A DNA stretch of 22,838 nt, taken from assembly GCA_001798105.1 (NCBI GenBank), contig MGRI01000065.1, positions 1 to 22,838 on the forward strand, read 5' to 3'. Under the pieces are notes generated by a model. It did no database searches and had not been told where the DNA came from. It saw only the letters and a list, made by a program, of their open reading frames with translations. Within the stretch, counting starts at the first letter, position 1, and each line of letters opens with the position of its first letter. Below, in pieces: positions 14,240 to 22,826 of the stretch. This stretch comes from Deltaproteobacteria bacterium RIFCSPHIGHO2_02_FULL_40_11 (lineage in GTDB: Bacteria > Bdellovibrionota > JACOXK01 > 2-02-FULL-40-11). The position numbers were made by a program, and so were the translations under genes.

Positions 14240-15736
14240 ATGAAAGAAAAGAACCAGGTGTATTCAATGCGCGGAAGTAAAGCGCAGCAGGCGCCGTGTC
14301 GCAAGACACGCCGCCTGCGAGCCATGAAGCGCATGAATACACCTGGTTCTTTTGTAACAACGGAATTTAAATCCAGCTTAAAACACGAATGTGGCGTATT
14401 TGGGATTTTTCATCATCCCGAAGCCGCCAATCTTACCTACCTGGGACTTTATGCGCTTCAACATCGGGGCCAGGAAGGTGCTGGCATTGTTTCTTCGGAT
14501 GGTAAAAAACTTTATCAAGAAAGAAAGCATGGGCTGGTGAGCGATGTGTTTCACGTCGGGCGCCTCAAACGCCTCAAAGGCCATCATGCCATTGGACATG
14601 TCCGGTATTCTACAGCAGGCGATGATCGACTTAAAAATATTCAACCCCTTCTGATTCAATACGAACAAGGGCCGCTCAGTATTGCCCACAATGGCAATTT
14701 AACGAATGCCGTTTATTTAAAAAAACAACTTGAGAAACAAGGCAGTATTTTTCAAACCACGTCTGACACAGAAATTGTTTTACATCTCATTGCAAAGTCT
14801 CGTTTACAGACACTGGAAGAAAGAATCATTGAAGCCCTAAAACAAGTGGAAGGGGCTTATTGTTTTTTATTTTTAACGCAAGACAAACTCATTGCCGTTC
14901 GCGATCCCTATGGATTTCGCCCTTTGGTTTTGGGGGCATTTGACGGGAATGACGCTTGCCATGTATTTGCCTCCGAAACTTCCGCCTTTGATCTCATCGA
15001 TGCAAAATTGATCAGAGAAGTGGAACCGGGCGAAATGATCAGCGTTTCTTCTGACGGCATGAAAAGCCAAAAACCTTTTGAGCCCAAACCCACGAAACAA
15101 TGTGTGTTTGAACATATTTACTTTGCCAGACCCGATAGTTTTTTGTTTAACGAAAATGTGTATCAGGTGCGAACATTGATGGGGAAAAAGTTGTCCCAAG
15201 AACAACCCGCTACAGCCGATATTGTTGTCCCCGTGCCAGATTCCGGAGTGCCGGCAGCGGTGGGGTATGCTGAAAGCTCAGGGATTCCCTTTCAAATGGG
15301 GATTATTCGAAACCATTATGTGGGGCGAACCTTTATTGAGCCCGAGCAAGCCATTCGAAATTTTGGCGTAAAAATTAAATTGAATCCGATCCGTTCTATT
15401 TTAGAGGGAAAATCCATCGTTTTGGTGGACGATTCCATTGTGCGGGGGACGACGTCTAAAAAAATTGTGCAGCTTTTAAGGCAAAATGGCGCCAAAGAAG
15501 TGCATGTGCGTATTTCGGCGCCGCCGACCATTGGTCCATGTTATTACGGCATTGACACGCCCACAAAGTCGGAGTTAATTGCTTCCAAGAACAATATCGA
15601 AAGTATTCGAAAATTTATTGGAGCCGATACCTTAGGGTACTTATCCATTGAAGGAATGTTATCTGTGTTCAAAGATCAAAAGAAATATTGTACCGCTTGT
15701 TTTGATGATCGGTATCCATTTTATCCAAAGGATTAA
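14240..15736 (+). CDS. purF: Amidophosphoribosyltransferase
   Basis: PurF makes phosphoribosylamine from PRPP and glutamine, step 1 of the pathway. The Ntn glutaminase domain begins at ECGVFGIFHH, whose cysteine becomes the N-terminal nucleophile after propeptide removal. ALQHRGQEGAGI and IAHNGNLTNA follow. The PRTase domain has the PRPP loop SIVLVDDSIVRGTTSKKI. Cysteines in KQCVFEHIYF, GPCYYGID and YCTACF match the 4Fe-4S ligands of Bacillus-type PurF. The start is uncertain. The ATG at 14240, 1 nt after the purL stop, gives 498 residues and a 50-residue leader encoded largely by a palindrome. The ATGs at 14324 and 14333 give leaders of 22 and 19 residues, closer to the known 11. An AGGG at 14226-14229 weakly favours 14240. 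Confidence 0.93.
   Translation: MKEKNQVYSMRGSKAQQAPCRKTRRLRAMKRMNTPGSFVTTEFKSSLKHECGVFGIFHHPEAANLTYLGLYALQHRGQEGAGIVSSDGKKLYQERKHGLVSDVFHVGRLKRLKGHHAIGHVRYSTAGDDRLKNIQPLLIQYEQGPLSIAHNGNLTNAVYLKKQLEKQGSIFQTTSDTEIVLHLIAKSRLQTLEERIIEALKQVEGAYCFLFLTQDKLIAVRDPYGFRPLVLGAFDGNDACHVFASETSAFDLIDAKLIREVEPGEMISVSSDGMKSQKPFEPKPTKQCVFEHIYFARPDSFLFNENVYQVRTLMGKKLSQEQPATADIVVPVPDSGVPAAVGYAESSGIPFQMGIIRNHYVGRTFIEPEQAIRNFGVKIKLNPIRSILEGKSIVLVDDSIVRGTTSKKIVQLLRQNGAKEVHVRISAPPTIGPCYYGIDTPTKSELIASKNNIESIRKFIGADTLGYLSIEGMLSVFKDQKKYCTACFDDRYPFYPKD
14247..14353. repeat. Large GC-cored palindrome at the purL-purF junction
   Basis: A 25-bp outer stem (14247-14272 with 14329-14353, arm AAAAGAACCAGGTGTATTCA, one bulged A at 14267) leads to an unpaired region. 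An inner stem follows: GCAGGCG/CGCCTGC (14287-14293 and 14312-14318), a C-C mismatch, then CGTGTC/GACACG (14295-14300 and 14305-14310) closed by the GNRA loop GCAA (14301-14304). The element has no stop codon in the purF frame and could be translated as the N-terminal leader. No T-tract directly follows a GC stem, so intrinsic termination is unlikely. Confidence 0.88.
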
Positions 15737-15738
15737 AC

Positions 15739-16182
15739 ATGCCTGGATGGCTGAACATTCACATCCTTTTTTCTGTCGCAGGACTTTTATTTTTAACGCT
15801 GGCTTCGATTGTAAGCCTCCTGTATCTTTTTCAAGAGCATCAAATTAAACATCGTAAACTTCTCTGGAATCGTCTACCTTCCTTAGAAAAATTAGATAAA
15901 AAACACACACACATCCTTTCTTTAGGGTTTCTTTTCTTTACGATCGGTGTCGGGGTGGGCTGGTTTGTCATCCCTCAAAATTGGCAACTTACGTGGCGGC
16001 CCGAGCAACTTTGGACAGGATCGGGGTGGGGAATTTACGCACTGATTTTATTTTTTCGTCTGAAGACAGGCCTTCGGGGCAGGAAGGCTGCGTTGTATTC
16101 TTTGGTGGGGTTTTCGTTTGTGCTTTTCTTTTGGATGGTTGGCGTTTCGATTATTTTCCCAGGCAAACACGGGTGGTTTTAA
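15739..16182 (+). CDS. Short CcsA/HemX-like membrane protein
   Basis: The 147-residue protein has about four transmembrane segments (8-31, 58-78, 93-108, 117-140). It resembles the C-terminal half of the CcsA/HemX cytochrome c assembly family: LYLFQEHQIKHR, LPSLEKLDKKHTHILSLGFLFFTIGVGVGW, and RLKTGLRGRKAAL. Full family members have about 270 residues. The tryptophan-rich WWD-like motif is degenerate here (NWQLTWRPEQLW), and the usual histidine before the GWRG-like motif is F. It starts 2 nt after purF, with AAAGGA upstream, and its stop overlaps the hemA start (TAATG). By position it is the hemX counterpart, perhaps affecting glutamyl-tRNA reductase level or heme handling. That is inference. 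Confidence 0.75.
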   Translation: MPGWLNIHILFSVAGLLFLTLASIVSLLYLFQEHQIKHRKLLWNRLPSLEKLDKKHTHILSLGFLFFTIGVGVGWFVIPQNWQLTWRPEQLWTGSGWGIYALILFFRLKTGLRGRKAALYSLVGFSFVLFFWMVGVSIIFPGKHGWF

Positions 16183-17402
16183 TGAGTGTCTACGTTGTAG
16201 GAATGAATCATCACAAAACGCCCGTCGAGTTACGTGAAAAATTTCATGCTTTAGATCCTGCAGATTTTAAAAATAAGTTTCGTGAATTGGGGGTGGAAGA
16301 GGGATGTTTTTTATCCACCTGTAATCGGGTTGAGCTTCACACCGTGGGGGCCCCCCAGGTCCGAAGCCAAATACATCAGTGGATCTCAGGGGCAAGCGAT
16401 GAGGATTTGTCACCCTATCTTTATATGTATGACAAGGCCGATGCCATTCGTCATATGTTTCGTGTAGCATCCAGCTTGGATTCGATGGTGGTTGGAGAAG
16501 CAGAAATTTTAGGCCAAATGAAATCGGCGTACCAAAAGTCACATGAATTGGGCCTTTTGGGTCCCAAGCTTCACCGTGTGTATCAGAAGGCATTTCAGGT
16601 CGCCAAGCGCGTTCGGTCGGAAACAGGCGTAGGGCAACATCCGATTTCGATTGCTTCGGTGGCCATTGATTTGACTCAAAAAATATTTCAAACCCTCGAA
16701 GATAAAATTATTTTAATTTTAGGCGCAGGTGAAATGGCGCGTATTATGGTGGAACATTTACGTGCGAAAGGGGTTACGCAGTTTTACGTCTCGAATCGCT
16801 CGACGCAAAAAGAAGAGGGGTTTAAATATCTCCCCCTCGACCAGTTCCCCAGCATTTTAGATAAAGTGGACATGATCTTGGCTTCAACGGGTGCAGCTTC
16901 TTACTTGGTGACGTCCGAGATGTTACAAGAGGCTTTGAAACAGCGAAAAAACAAACCCATCTTTTGTATCGATATTTCTGTGCCCAGAAATATTGACCCA
17001 ATGGTCAATCGACTCGACAATATTTACCTATATGACATTGACGATTTAGAAATCTTGGTGCGCCAAAATTCTGAAATGCGAAAAGAAGAAGCTTTGAAAG
17101 CAGAAAAAATAATTTTAGAAGAAGTCGATCTTTTTTATCCAAATTTAGAAAAACTTAATTTCGCTCCTACGCTGAAGCGCTTGCGTGAAAAAATAGAAAA
17201 TATTCACGAAGAGGAAATGGGTGTGCTTCAAAAAAAACTTTTGCATTTAACGGCGCAAGATATTCAAGTGATTGAAAAATCTTTTTCTCGATTTTCAAAA
17301 AAACTTTTACATGATCCTTTAACGCAAATTAAAGCATCTTCGCATCATCAAGACCATGGGTTTTTAGAAACCTTAAAACAACTTTTTAAAATTTCACCAT
17401 GA
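16182..17402 (+). CDS. hemA: Glutamyl-tRNA reductase
   Basis: HemA reduces glutamyl-tRNA to glutamate-1-semialdehyde with NADPH, the first step of the C5 heme pathway. The 406-residue protein has the catalytic Cys47 in LSTCNRVELH. It also has RVASSLDSMVVGEAEILGQMKSAY, GVGQHPISIASVAID, the NADPH-binding ILGAGEMARIMVEHL, and FCIDISVPRNIDP. A C-terminal helical dimerisation region follows. I choose the ATG at 16182, which gives MSVYVVGMNHHKTPVELREK, the usual N terminus. The open frame upstream is the shadow of the ccsA-like gene. It ends in an ATGA overlap with hemC. Confidence 0.96.
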   Translation: MSVYVVGMNHHKTPVELREKFHALDPADFKNKFRELGVEEGCFLSTCNRVELHTVGAPQVRSQIHQWISGASDEDLSPYLYMYDKADAIRHMFRVASSLDSMVVGEAEILGQMKSAYQKSHELGLLGPKLHRVYQKAFQVAKRVRSETGVGQHPISIASVAIDLTQKIFQTLEDKIILILGAGEMARIMVEHLRAKGVTQFYVSNRSTQKEEGFKYLPLDQFPSILDKVDMILASTGAASYLVTSEMLQEALKQRKNKPIFCIDISVPRNIDPMVNRLDNIYLYDIDDLEILVRQNSEMRKEEALKAEKIILEEVDLFYPNLEKLNFAPTLKRLREKIENIHEEEMGVLQKKLLHLTAQDIQVIEKSFSRFSKKLLHDPLTQIKASSHHQDHGFLETLKQLFKISP

Positions 17403-18328
17403 AAGATCGTTTGATCATTGGAAGTCGTGGCAGTCGTCTAGCGATCGCACAAAGTGAAATTGTAAAAACACTTCTTTTAAGCCATTTCCCGAGTCTTCAG
17501 ATTGAAATTCAAAAAATCCAAACTTCAGGAGACAAACTTCACACTGAAAAAATTTATAAGTTTGGGGGGAAGGGTGTTTTTGTCAAAGAAATTGAAGAAG
17601 CGTTACTCTCTAACAGCATCGATTTGGCGGTGCACAGCATGAAAGACGTTCCGACAGATATTCCCCCAGCCCTTGAAATTGCAAGCATTTTAAAGCGAGA
17701 AGATGCCTCTGATGCCTTTTTAAGTGTCACATACGAAAGACTTGAAGACATGCCGAAAGGAAGCCGCATCGGAAGTTCCAGTTTGCGTAGACACGTCCAA
17801 ATTTTAGAGCGGAATCCAAATGTTGACGTGTGCGATTTAAGAGGCAACGTGGATACACGTTTAAAAAAATTAAAAGCAGGGGAAATGGATGCGATGGTCA
17901 TGGCAACTTGCGGATTAAAGCGCCTCAATTTGGAACAAGAAATTCGCCAAAGCTTAAATTTTGTGCCAGCGGTGGGTCAAGGTGCGATCGGTATTGAAAT
18001 TCGGAAAGATGACAAAAAAGTAAAAGATAAAATTTTACGTTTAAATGATGAAAAAACATACAACGAAGTTTTTTTAGAAAGAATTTTTTTAAAAAAAATG
18101 AATGGTGGGTGTTTATTGCCGCTCGGCGCGAAAGTTTTTTGTTCAAGTCAAGATTTTTCTTTCGAAACGTTTATCGGGAGTCTTGACACACAGGTTATTT
18201 TAAAACATAAAGGTAAGGGCAAGATCAGCGAGGGCGAAAAAACAATTTCAGATGTGTGTGAAAAGATTTTAAACGAAGGTGGTAGAGAAATTTTAAGGAG
18301 TATCGAGCGTGGGTTCAAAAATATCTAA
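17399..18328 (+). CDS. hemC: Porphobilinogen deaminase (hydroxymethylbilane synthase)
   Basis: HemC condenses four porphobilinogens into hydroxymethylbilane using a covalently bound dipyrromethane cofactor. The 309-residue protein shows IGSRGSRLAIAQSE, HSMKDVPTDIP with the catalytic aspartate (D83), GSSSLRRHVQIL, DLRGNVDTRLKKL and MNGGCLLPLGA, where Cys238 would carry the cofactor. It is linked to hemA by ATGA and overlaps hemD by 20 nt. Confidence 0.96.
   Translation: MKDRLIIGSRGSRLAIAQSEIVKTLLLSHFPSLQIEIQKIQTSGDKLHTEKIYKFGGKGVFVKEIEEALLSNSIDLAVHSMKDVPTDIPPALEIASILKREDASDAFLSVTYERLEDMPKGSRIGSSSLRRHVQILERNPNVDVCDLRGNVDTRLKKLKAGEMDAMVMATCGLKRLNLEQEIRQSLNFVPAVGQGAIGIEIRKDDKKVKDKILRLNDEKTYNEVFLERIFLKKMNGGCLLPLGAKVFCSSQDFSFETFIGSLDTQVILKHKGKGKISEGEKTISDVCEKILNEGGREILRSIERGFKNI
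18295..18300 (+). promoter_or_regulatory. Shine-Dalgarno sequence fixing the hemD GTG start
   Basis: AAGGAG sits inside the 3' end of hemC, 8 nt upstream of the GTG at 18309. No ATG is in the hemD frame near the family's N terminus, so this site decides the start. Confidence 0.75.
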
Positions 18329-19109
18329 GAGTAAAAGACTTCCTCTCAAAGGGAGAACAATTTTAGTTACACAAGCGAAACATCAATCGACAAAATTTTC
18401 AAATTTATTGCGTCAAAAAGGGGCGACGGTTTTAGAATGCCCCACCATCGAAGTGATTTCCTATACAGCGAAAGAAGATCTTCCCAAACTTAAAAACATT
18501 CAAGAATATGATTGGCTTGTTTTTATGAGTCAAAATGCAGTGCAATTCTTTTTTGATCGTTTAAAAGAACAAAAGCTCAGTAAAAGAAACTTAAAAGGGT
18601 GTCGTATTGCAGCCATTGGAAAAACAACCCGGGAGACGCTGAAGCAATATAAAATTAGAGTTCATTTAACCCCAGCCGTGTATAAATCTGAAAAATTGGC
18701 AGGGTCTTTTAAAGGAAAAATTGCAGGCAAGCGATTTTTGGTTTTATCGGCCGTAGATGGCAGAACCGTTTTCCATGAAGCGCTTCAGAAAAAAGGAGCC
18801 TTGGTGGAGACCTTACCTTTGTACAAAACCATTGTGCCCATGCATAACTCTGAGCAACTTTTAAAATACATTTGTGAGGAGAGAATTGATGCGGTGACGT
18901 TTACCAGTCCCTCTACGGTTGAAAATTTTGTCGCCATGCTTTCGCCTTATGTGCAGCGGGATTTAAAACAACATATTGAACTCTTGACAATTGCAACCTT
19001 GGGTGATGTAACGGCGCAAGCTGTTGAAAATTGTGGATTGAGGGTTCGTGTGAGGCCTTCAGAGTTTACTATCCCCTCTTTTGTGAATACCCTCAGTCGA
19101 GAACTTTAG
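18309..19109 (+). CDS. hemD: Uroporphyrinogen-III synthase
   Basis: HemD cyclises hydroxymethylbilane with inversion of ring D to give uroporphyrinogen III. The family is poorly conserved. The 266-residue length, two-lobed pattern and position between hemC and hemB support the call. Visible matches are GRTILVTQAKHQSTKFSNLL, DWLVFMSQNAVQFFFDRL, CRIAAIGKTTRETLKQY, DAVTFTSPSTVENFVAML and LLTIATLGDVTAQAVENCGL. It starts at a GTG with a strong Shine-Dalgarno sequence. Confidence 0.9.
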   Translation: MGSKISKSKRLPLKGRTILVTQAKHQSTKFSNLLRQKGATVLECPTIEVISYTAKEDLPKLKNIQEYDWLVFMSQNAVQFFFDRLKEQKLSKRNLKGCRIAAIGKTTRETLKQYKIRVHLTPAVYKSEKLAGSFKGKIAGKRFLVLSAVDGRTVFHEALQKKGALVETLPLYKTIVPMHNSEQLLKYICEERIDAVTFTSPSTVENFVAMLSPYVQRDLKQHIELLTIATLGDVTAQAVENCGLRVRVRPSEFTIPSFVNTLSREL

Positions 19110-19116
19110 AATAAAA

Positions 19117-20100
19117 ATGGAAATTTTATTGGAGACCCGTTTAAGACGTTTACGGTCGCAAGAACCGCTCCGTCGGCTTGTGCGCGAAACGCAGCTTTCT
19201 GTAAACAATTTGATGATGCCCATTTTTGTGGTGCCGGGGCGAAATATTCGGCGTGAAATTCCATCGATGCCCGGGATTTTTCAATTGTCGGTGGATCAGG
19301 TGGTCCGCGAAGTACAAACGATTGCGGAACTTAAGATCCCAGGGGTTTTGCTATTTGGTGTTCCAGAAACAAAAGACACCCAAGGGTCCGAAGCCTATGC
19401 CAAAGATGGCGTTGTTCAAAATGCTGTTCGTGAGATCAAATCACAACTTTTAAAAGTAACTGTCGCCACAGACGTTTGCTTATGTGCCTATATGACCCAC
19501 GGGCATTGTGGCGTTGTGGATAAAAGTGCATCACCTCAAATTTTAAATGATGCAACCTGTGAGCTTTTGGCAAAAGTGGCACTCTCGCATGCAGAAGCTG
19601 GTGCGGATCTTATTGCGCCATCGGATATGATGGATGGCAGAATTGGTGTGATTCGAATGGCTTTGGATGACCATGGATTTTCAAACTTACCCATTATGTC
19701 TTATGCGGCAAAGTACGCCTCTTCTTTTTATGGCCCTTTTCGCGATGCGCAAGATTCCAGCCCTCAGTTTTCAGATCGAAAAACCTATCAAATGGATCCG
19801 GCAAATCAAAGAGAAGCACTTAGAGCGATTGAAAGAGATTTACAAGAAGGGGCAGATATTATTATGGTAAAGCCTGCTTTGAGTTATTTAGATATTATTT
19901 GTCGTATTCGAGAGTTAACCAATGTTCCCATTGCGGCCTATAGTGTCAGTGGTGAATATGCCATGATTTGCGCAGCCCACCAAAAAGGGTGGATCGATGG
20001 AGATCAAGTGATGATGGAAAGTTTACAATCTATGAAACGCGCAGGATGTGATTTTATCATTACCTATTTTGCTAAAAAAGCCGCGCAACTTTTGAGATGA
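19117..20100 (+). CDS. hemB: Delta-aminolevulinic acid dehydratase (porphobilinogen synthase)
   Basis: HemB joins two 5-aminolevulinate molecules into porphobilinogen. The 327-residue protein has RLRRLRSQEPLRRLVRET near its start. It has a zinc-type metal site with C121, C123 and C131 (DVCLCAYMTHGHCGVV) and the two Schiff-base lysines, K199 (SYAAKYASSFYGPFRDA) and K252 (IMVKPALSY). The cysteine triplet marks the zinc-dependent class rather than the magnesium-only class. It lies 7 nt after hemD and overlaps polA as ATGA. Confidence 0.96.
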   Translation: MEILLETRLRRLRSQEPLRRLVRETQLSVNNLMMPIFVVPGRNIRREIPSMPGIFQLSVDQVVREVQTIAELKIPGVLLFGVPETKDTQGSEAYAKDGVVQNAVREIKSQLLKVTVATDVCLCAYMTHGHCGVVDKSASPQILNDATCELLAKVALSHAEAGADLIAPSDMMDGRIGVIRMALDDHGFSNLPIMSYAAKYASSFYGPFRDAQDSSPQFSDRKTYQMDPANQREALRAIERDLQEGADIIMVKPALSYLDIICRIRELTNVPIAAYSVSGEYAMICAAHQKGWIDGDQVMMESLQSMKRAGCDFIITYFAKKAAQLLR

Positions 20101-22790
20101 CGTCTCAACCCCCTCTAAAACTCTGCCTCATTGATGGAAGTTCTTCCTTTTACAGAGCCTTTTTTGCCATTCGTCCGCTAACGACATCCAAGGGCTTGCA
20201 TGTGAATGCCATCTATGGATTTACCACCATGCTGATGAAGGTTTTAAGAGACATAAAACCAGACTATGTGGCCATGGTCTTTGATTCCGACAAGGAAACC
20301 TTTCGCTCGGAAATCTATAAAGAATACAAAGCCAACCGAGAGGAAATGCCCAGTGATTTGGTTGAACAATTGCCTTACATTCAAAACGTGACGCGCGCCT
20401 TTGAGATTACCGCCCTTCAAAAACCCGGGTTTGAGGCAGATGATATTATTGGAACCGTGTGTCATCGATTCAAAGATGAAAATTTAAAAATCGAAATTAT
20501 TTCTGCAGATAAAGATTTGATGCAGCTGGTTTCGGACAACGTCACAATGATTGATACCATGCGAGACCGAACGTTTGGGAAAAAAGAAGTAAAAGACAAA
20601 TTTGGGGTGGGGCCAGAACATGTAGTGGATATTTTAGGATTGGCAGGCGATAGTTCGGATAATGTGCCAGGCGTTCCTGGCATCGGCTTTAAAACGGCAG
20701 CCACGTTGGTTCAAAAATTTGGAACCATTGAAAATATTTTAAAAAATACGGAGCAATTGAAAGGAAAGCAAAAAGAAAATCTGGAAAAATTTGAAGCCCA
20801 AGCACTTTTAAGTAAAAAATTAGTGACATTAGAATTAAACGTTCCAATGACATTTCATCTTTCAGATTTAAAACACAAGCCTTGGAATGAAGAAGCGCTG
20901 GTGGATTTATTTTCTGAGTTAGAATTTAAAAAGCTCATTCAAGACCTGGGGCTAAAAAGTAAAAAACTTGAAGAAAAATCAGAGATTCAAAGGAACTATA
21001 CCTGCATTCAAGATGAAGCATCGTTTGAGGGGCTTTTAAAAGATTTAAAATCAGCTTCGCATTTTGTAATCGATCTGGAGACCACGTCTTTAGATACGCG
21101 TCAGGCAAAAATCGTGGGCTTTTCTTTTGCGTATGCGGAAGGGAAGTCGCACAAGACTGTGTATGTCCCGATCGGGCACATACAAGGGGTGCAACTCAAC
21201 GCCAAAGACGTTTTAAAAAAAATAAAACCCATTTTAGAAGATCCCAAAATTCAAAAATGGGGGCAAAATATTAAATACGATATGCTTGTTTTGGCAAGCA
21301 ACGGCATTTGGCTTCAAAACAGTGCACAAGATTCCATGATCTCTTCTTATCTTTTAAATCCAGCCGAGCCCCATAATTTGGACCATCTCAGTTTAAAGTA
21401 CATGCATCACCCCATGATTTCATATAAAGAAGTCACAAAAAATCTGGAAAAAGGACAAAATTTTGCAGATGTTTCAATTGAGAAAGCTACGGAATACGCA
21501 GGCGAAGATGCCGATGTAACGTATCGTCTGGTTCAGTATTTTCAAAAAGAGCTTGAAAAAGAAAAAAAACTTTTAAAACTCTACCAAGACATTGAAATGC
21601 CCTTGGTCAGTGTTTTGGCAAAAATGGAATTTGAAGGCATTCAAGTAAACAGGTCTTATCTTGAGATACTTTCTAAAGAATTAGACCAAAAATTAAAAAC
21701 CATTCAAAAAGAAATTTATGAAAGTGCAGGGGGGGAATTTAATATTCAATCTCCCAAACAACTTTCTGAAATCTTATTTGGTAAGCTGGGACTTCCTATT
21801 TTTAAAAAAACAAAAACAGGACGCTCTACCAATGAAGCTGTTTTAAAAAAATTGGCCGAACGCCATCCGCTTCCCGATCTTATTTTAACGTATCGTGAAA
21901 TGGCTAAGATGAAGTCCACCTATGTGGATTCGCTTTTAGAGCTTTCAGATCCAAAAACACAAAGGGTGCATACGTCGTTTAACCAAACCATTGCAGAAAC
22001 AGGAAGGCTTTCTTCCAGTGATCCTAATTTACAAAATATTCCCATTCGGTCTGAGTGGGGGGCAAAAATTCGAGAGGCTTTTGTGGCCCGAAAAGGAACT
22101 GTGCTTTTGGCGGCAGATTATTCCCAAGTGGAGCTTCGGCTCTTGGCCCATATGAGTCAAGACGCAGCACTCCAAGAGGCATTTCAAAAAAACTTGGATA
22201 TTCATACCCAAACGGCCTCTGAAGTTTTTGGCGTGTTTGAAAAAATGGTTTCCCCTGAAATGCGCAGGCAAGCCAAAGCCATTAATTTTGGCTTGATTTA
22301 TGGGCTGTCTGCGTTCGGCTTGGCCCGGCAACTTGGGATTTCTGTGGACACAGCAAAAGAATACATCGAACGGTATTTCAAAAGATACCAGGGCGTTCAA
22401 AAATTTATCGAAGAAACCATTCAAAAGGCCCACGCACAAGGGTATGTTGAAACCCTATTGGGACGAAAAAGAGCTTTGCCGGAACTTCACAGTGCGAATC
22501 CGCACTTAAAATCTTTTGGCGAACGCATGGCTGTGAATACGCCTTTACAGGGAACAGCTGCCGATATGATTAAAATTGCGATGATTCAGATTCAAAACGA
22601 AATTGAAAAGAAAAAACTTCACAGCTGCATGCTTTTACAGGTGCATGATGAATTGGTGTTTGAAGTTGAAAAATCGGAACTTGAAGAGATGAAAGCACTT
22701 GTAAAAGAGAAAATGGAGCAGGCATTGAAACTTTCTGTGCCGATTACAGTCGAGATAAAAGTTGGGAAAACATGGGGGAATCTAAAATGA
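20097..22790 (+). CDS. polA: DNA polymerase I
   Basis: Pol I fills gaps and removes RNA primers in replication and repair. The 897-residue protein has the 5'-3' exonuclease domain first (about 1-290: LIDGSSSFYRAFFAIR, KPGFEADDIIGT, GDSSDNVPGVPGIG). A complete 3'-5' proofreading domain follows, with D326 and E328 (VIDLETTSLD), NIKYDMLV near 394 and YAGEDADVTYR near 467. The polymerase domain has motif A LLAADYSQVELRLLAHMS (near 674), motif B RRQAKAINFGLIYG (near 723) and motif C LQVHDELVFEV (near 849). All key acidic residues are present, so it should be fully active. It is the last gene of the purL-hem unit, linked to hemB by ATGA. Confidence 0.97.
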   Translation: MTSQPPLKLCLIDGSSSFYRAFFAIRPLTTSKGLHVNAIYGFTTMLMKVLRDIKPDYVAMVFDSDKETFRSEIYKEYKANREEMPSDLVEQLPYIQNVTRAFEITALQKPGFEADDIIGTVCHRFKDENLKIEIISADKDLMQLVSDNVTMIDTMRDRTFGKKEVKDKFGVGPEHVVDILGLAGDSSDNVPGVPGIGFKTAATLVQKFGTIENILKNTEQLKGKQKENLEKFEAQALLSKKLVTLELNVPMTFHLSDLKHKPWNEEALVDLFSELEFKKLIQDLGLKSKKLEEKSEIQRNYTCIQDEASFEGLLKDLKSASHFVIDLETTSLDTRQAKIVGFSFAYAEGKSHKTVYVPIGHIQGVQLNAKDVLKKIKPILEDPKIQKWGQNIKYDMLVLASNGIWLQNSAQDSMISSYLLNPAEPHNLDHLSLKYMHHPMISYKEVTKNLEKGQNFADVSIEKATEYAGEDADVTYRLVQYFQKELEKEKKLLKLYQDIEMPLVSVLAKMEFEGIQVNRSYLEILSKELDQKLKTIQKEIYESAGGEFNIQSPKQLSEILFGKLGLPIFKKTKTGRSTNEAVLKKLAERHPLPDLILTYREMAKMKSTYVDSLLELSDPKTQRVHTSFNQTIAETGRLSSSDPNLQNIPIRSEWGAKIREAFVARKGTVLLAADYSQVELRLLAHMSQDAALQEAFQKNLDIHTQTASEVFGVFEKMVSPEMRRQAKAINFGLIYGLSAFGLARQLGISVDTAKEYIERYFKRYQGVQKFIEETIQKAHAQGYVETLLGRKRALPELHSANPHLKSFGERMAVNTPLQGTAADMIKIAMIQIQNEIEKKKLHSCMLLQVHDELVFEVEKSELEEMKALVKEKMEQALKLSVPITVEIKVGKTWGNLK

Positions 22791-22826
22791 CAGGCAGATA
22801 ATACCTCTTCAGAACCGGTCGTCGGC

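Noticed and set aside
14247..14353. Intrinsic terminator between purL and purF
   Set aside because: The only T run after the stem is four bases, the distal stem is AT-rich, and purF lies immediately after in the same frame.
14873..15205. Minus-strand 110-residue open frame inside purF
   Set aside because: No recognisable protein features and no promoter or ribosome site; antisense to conserved purF codons.
15981..16181. N-terminal extension of hemA
   Set aside because: It is the ccsA-like gene read in another frame; glutamyl-tRNA reductases begin at the MSVYVVGMNHHKTP equivalent.
22029..22439. Minus-strand 136-residue open frame inside polA
   Set aside because: Antisense to the conserved polymerase domain with no supporting signals.
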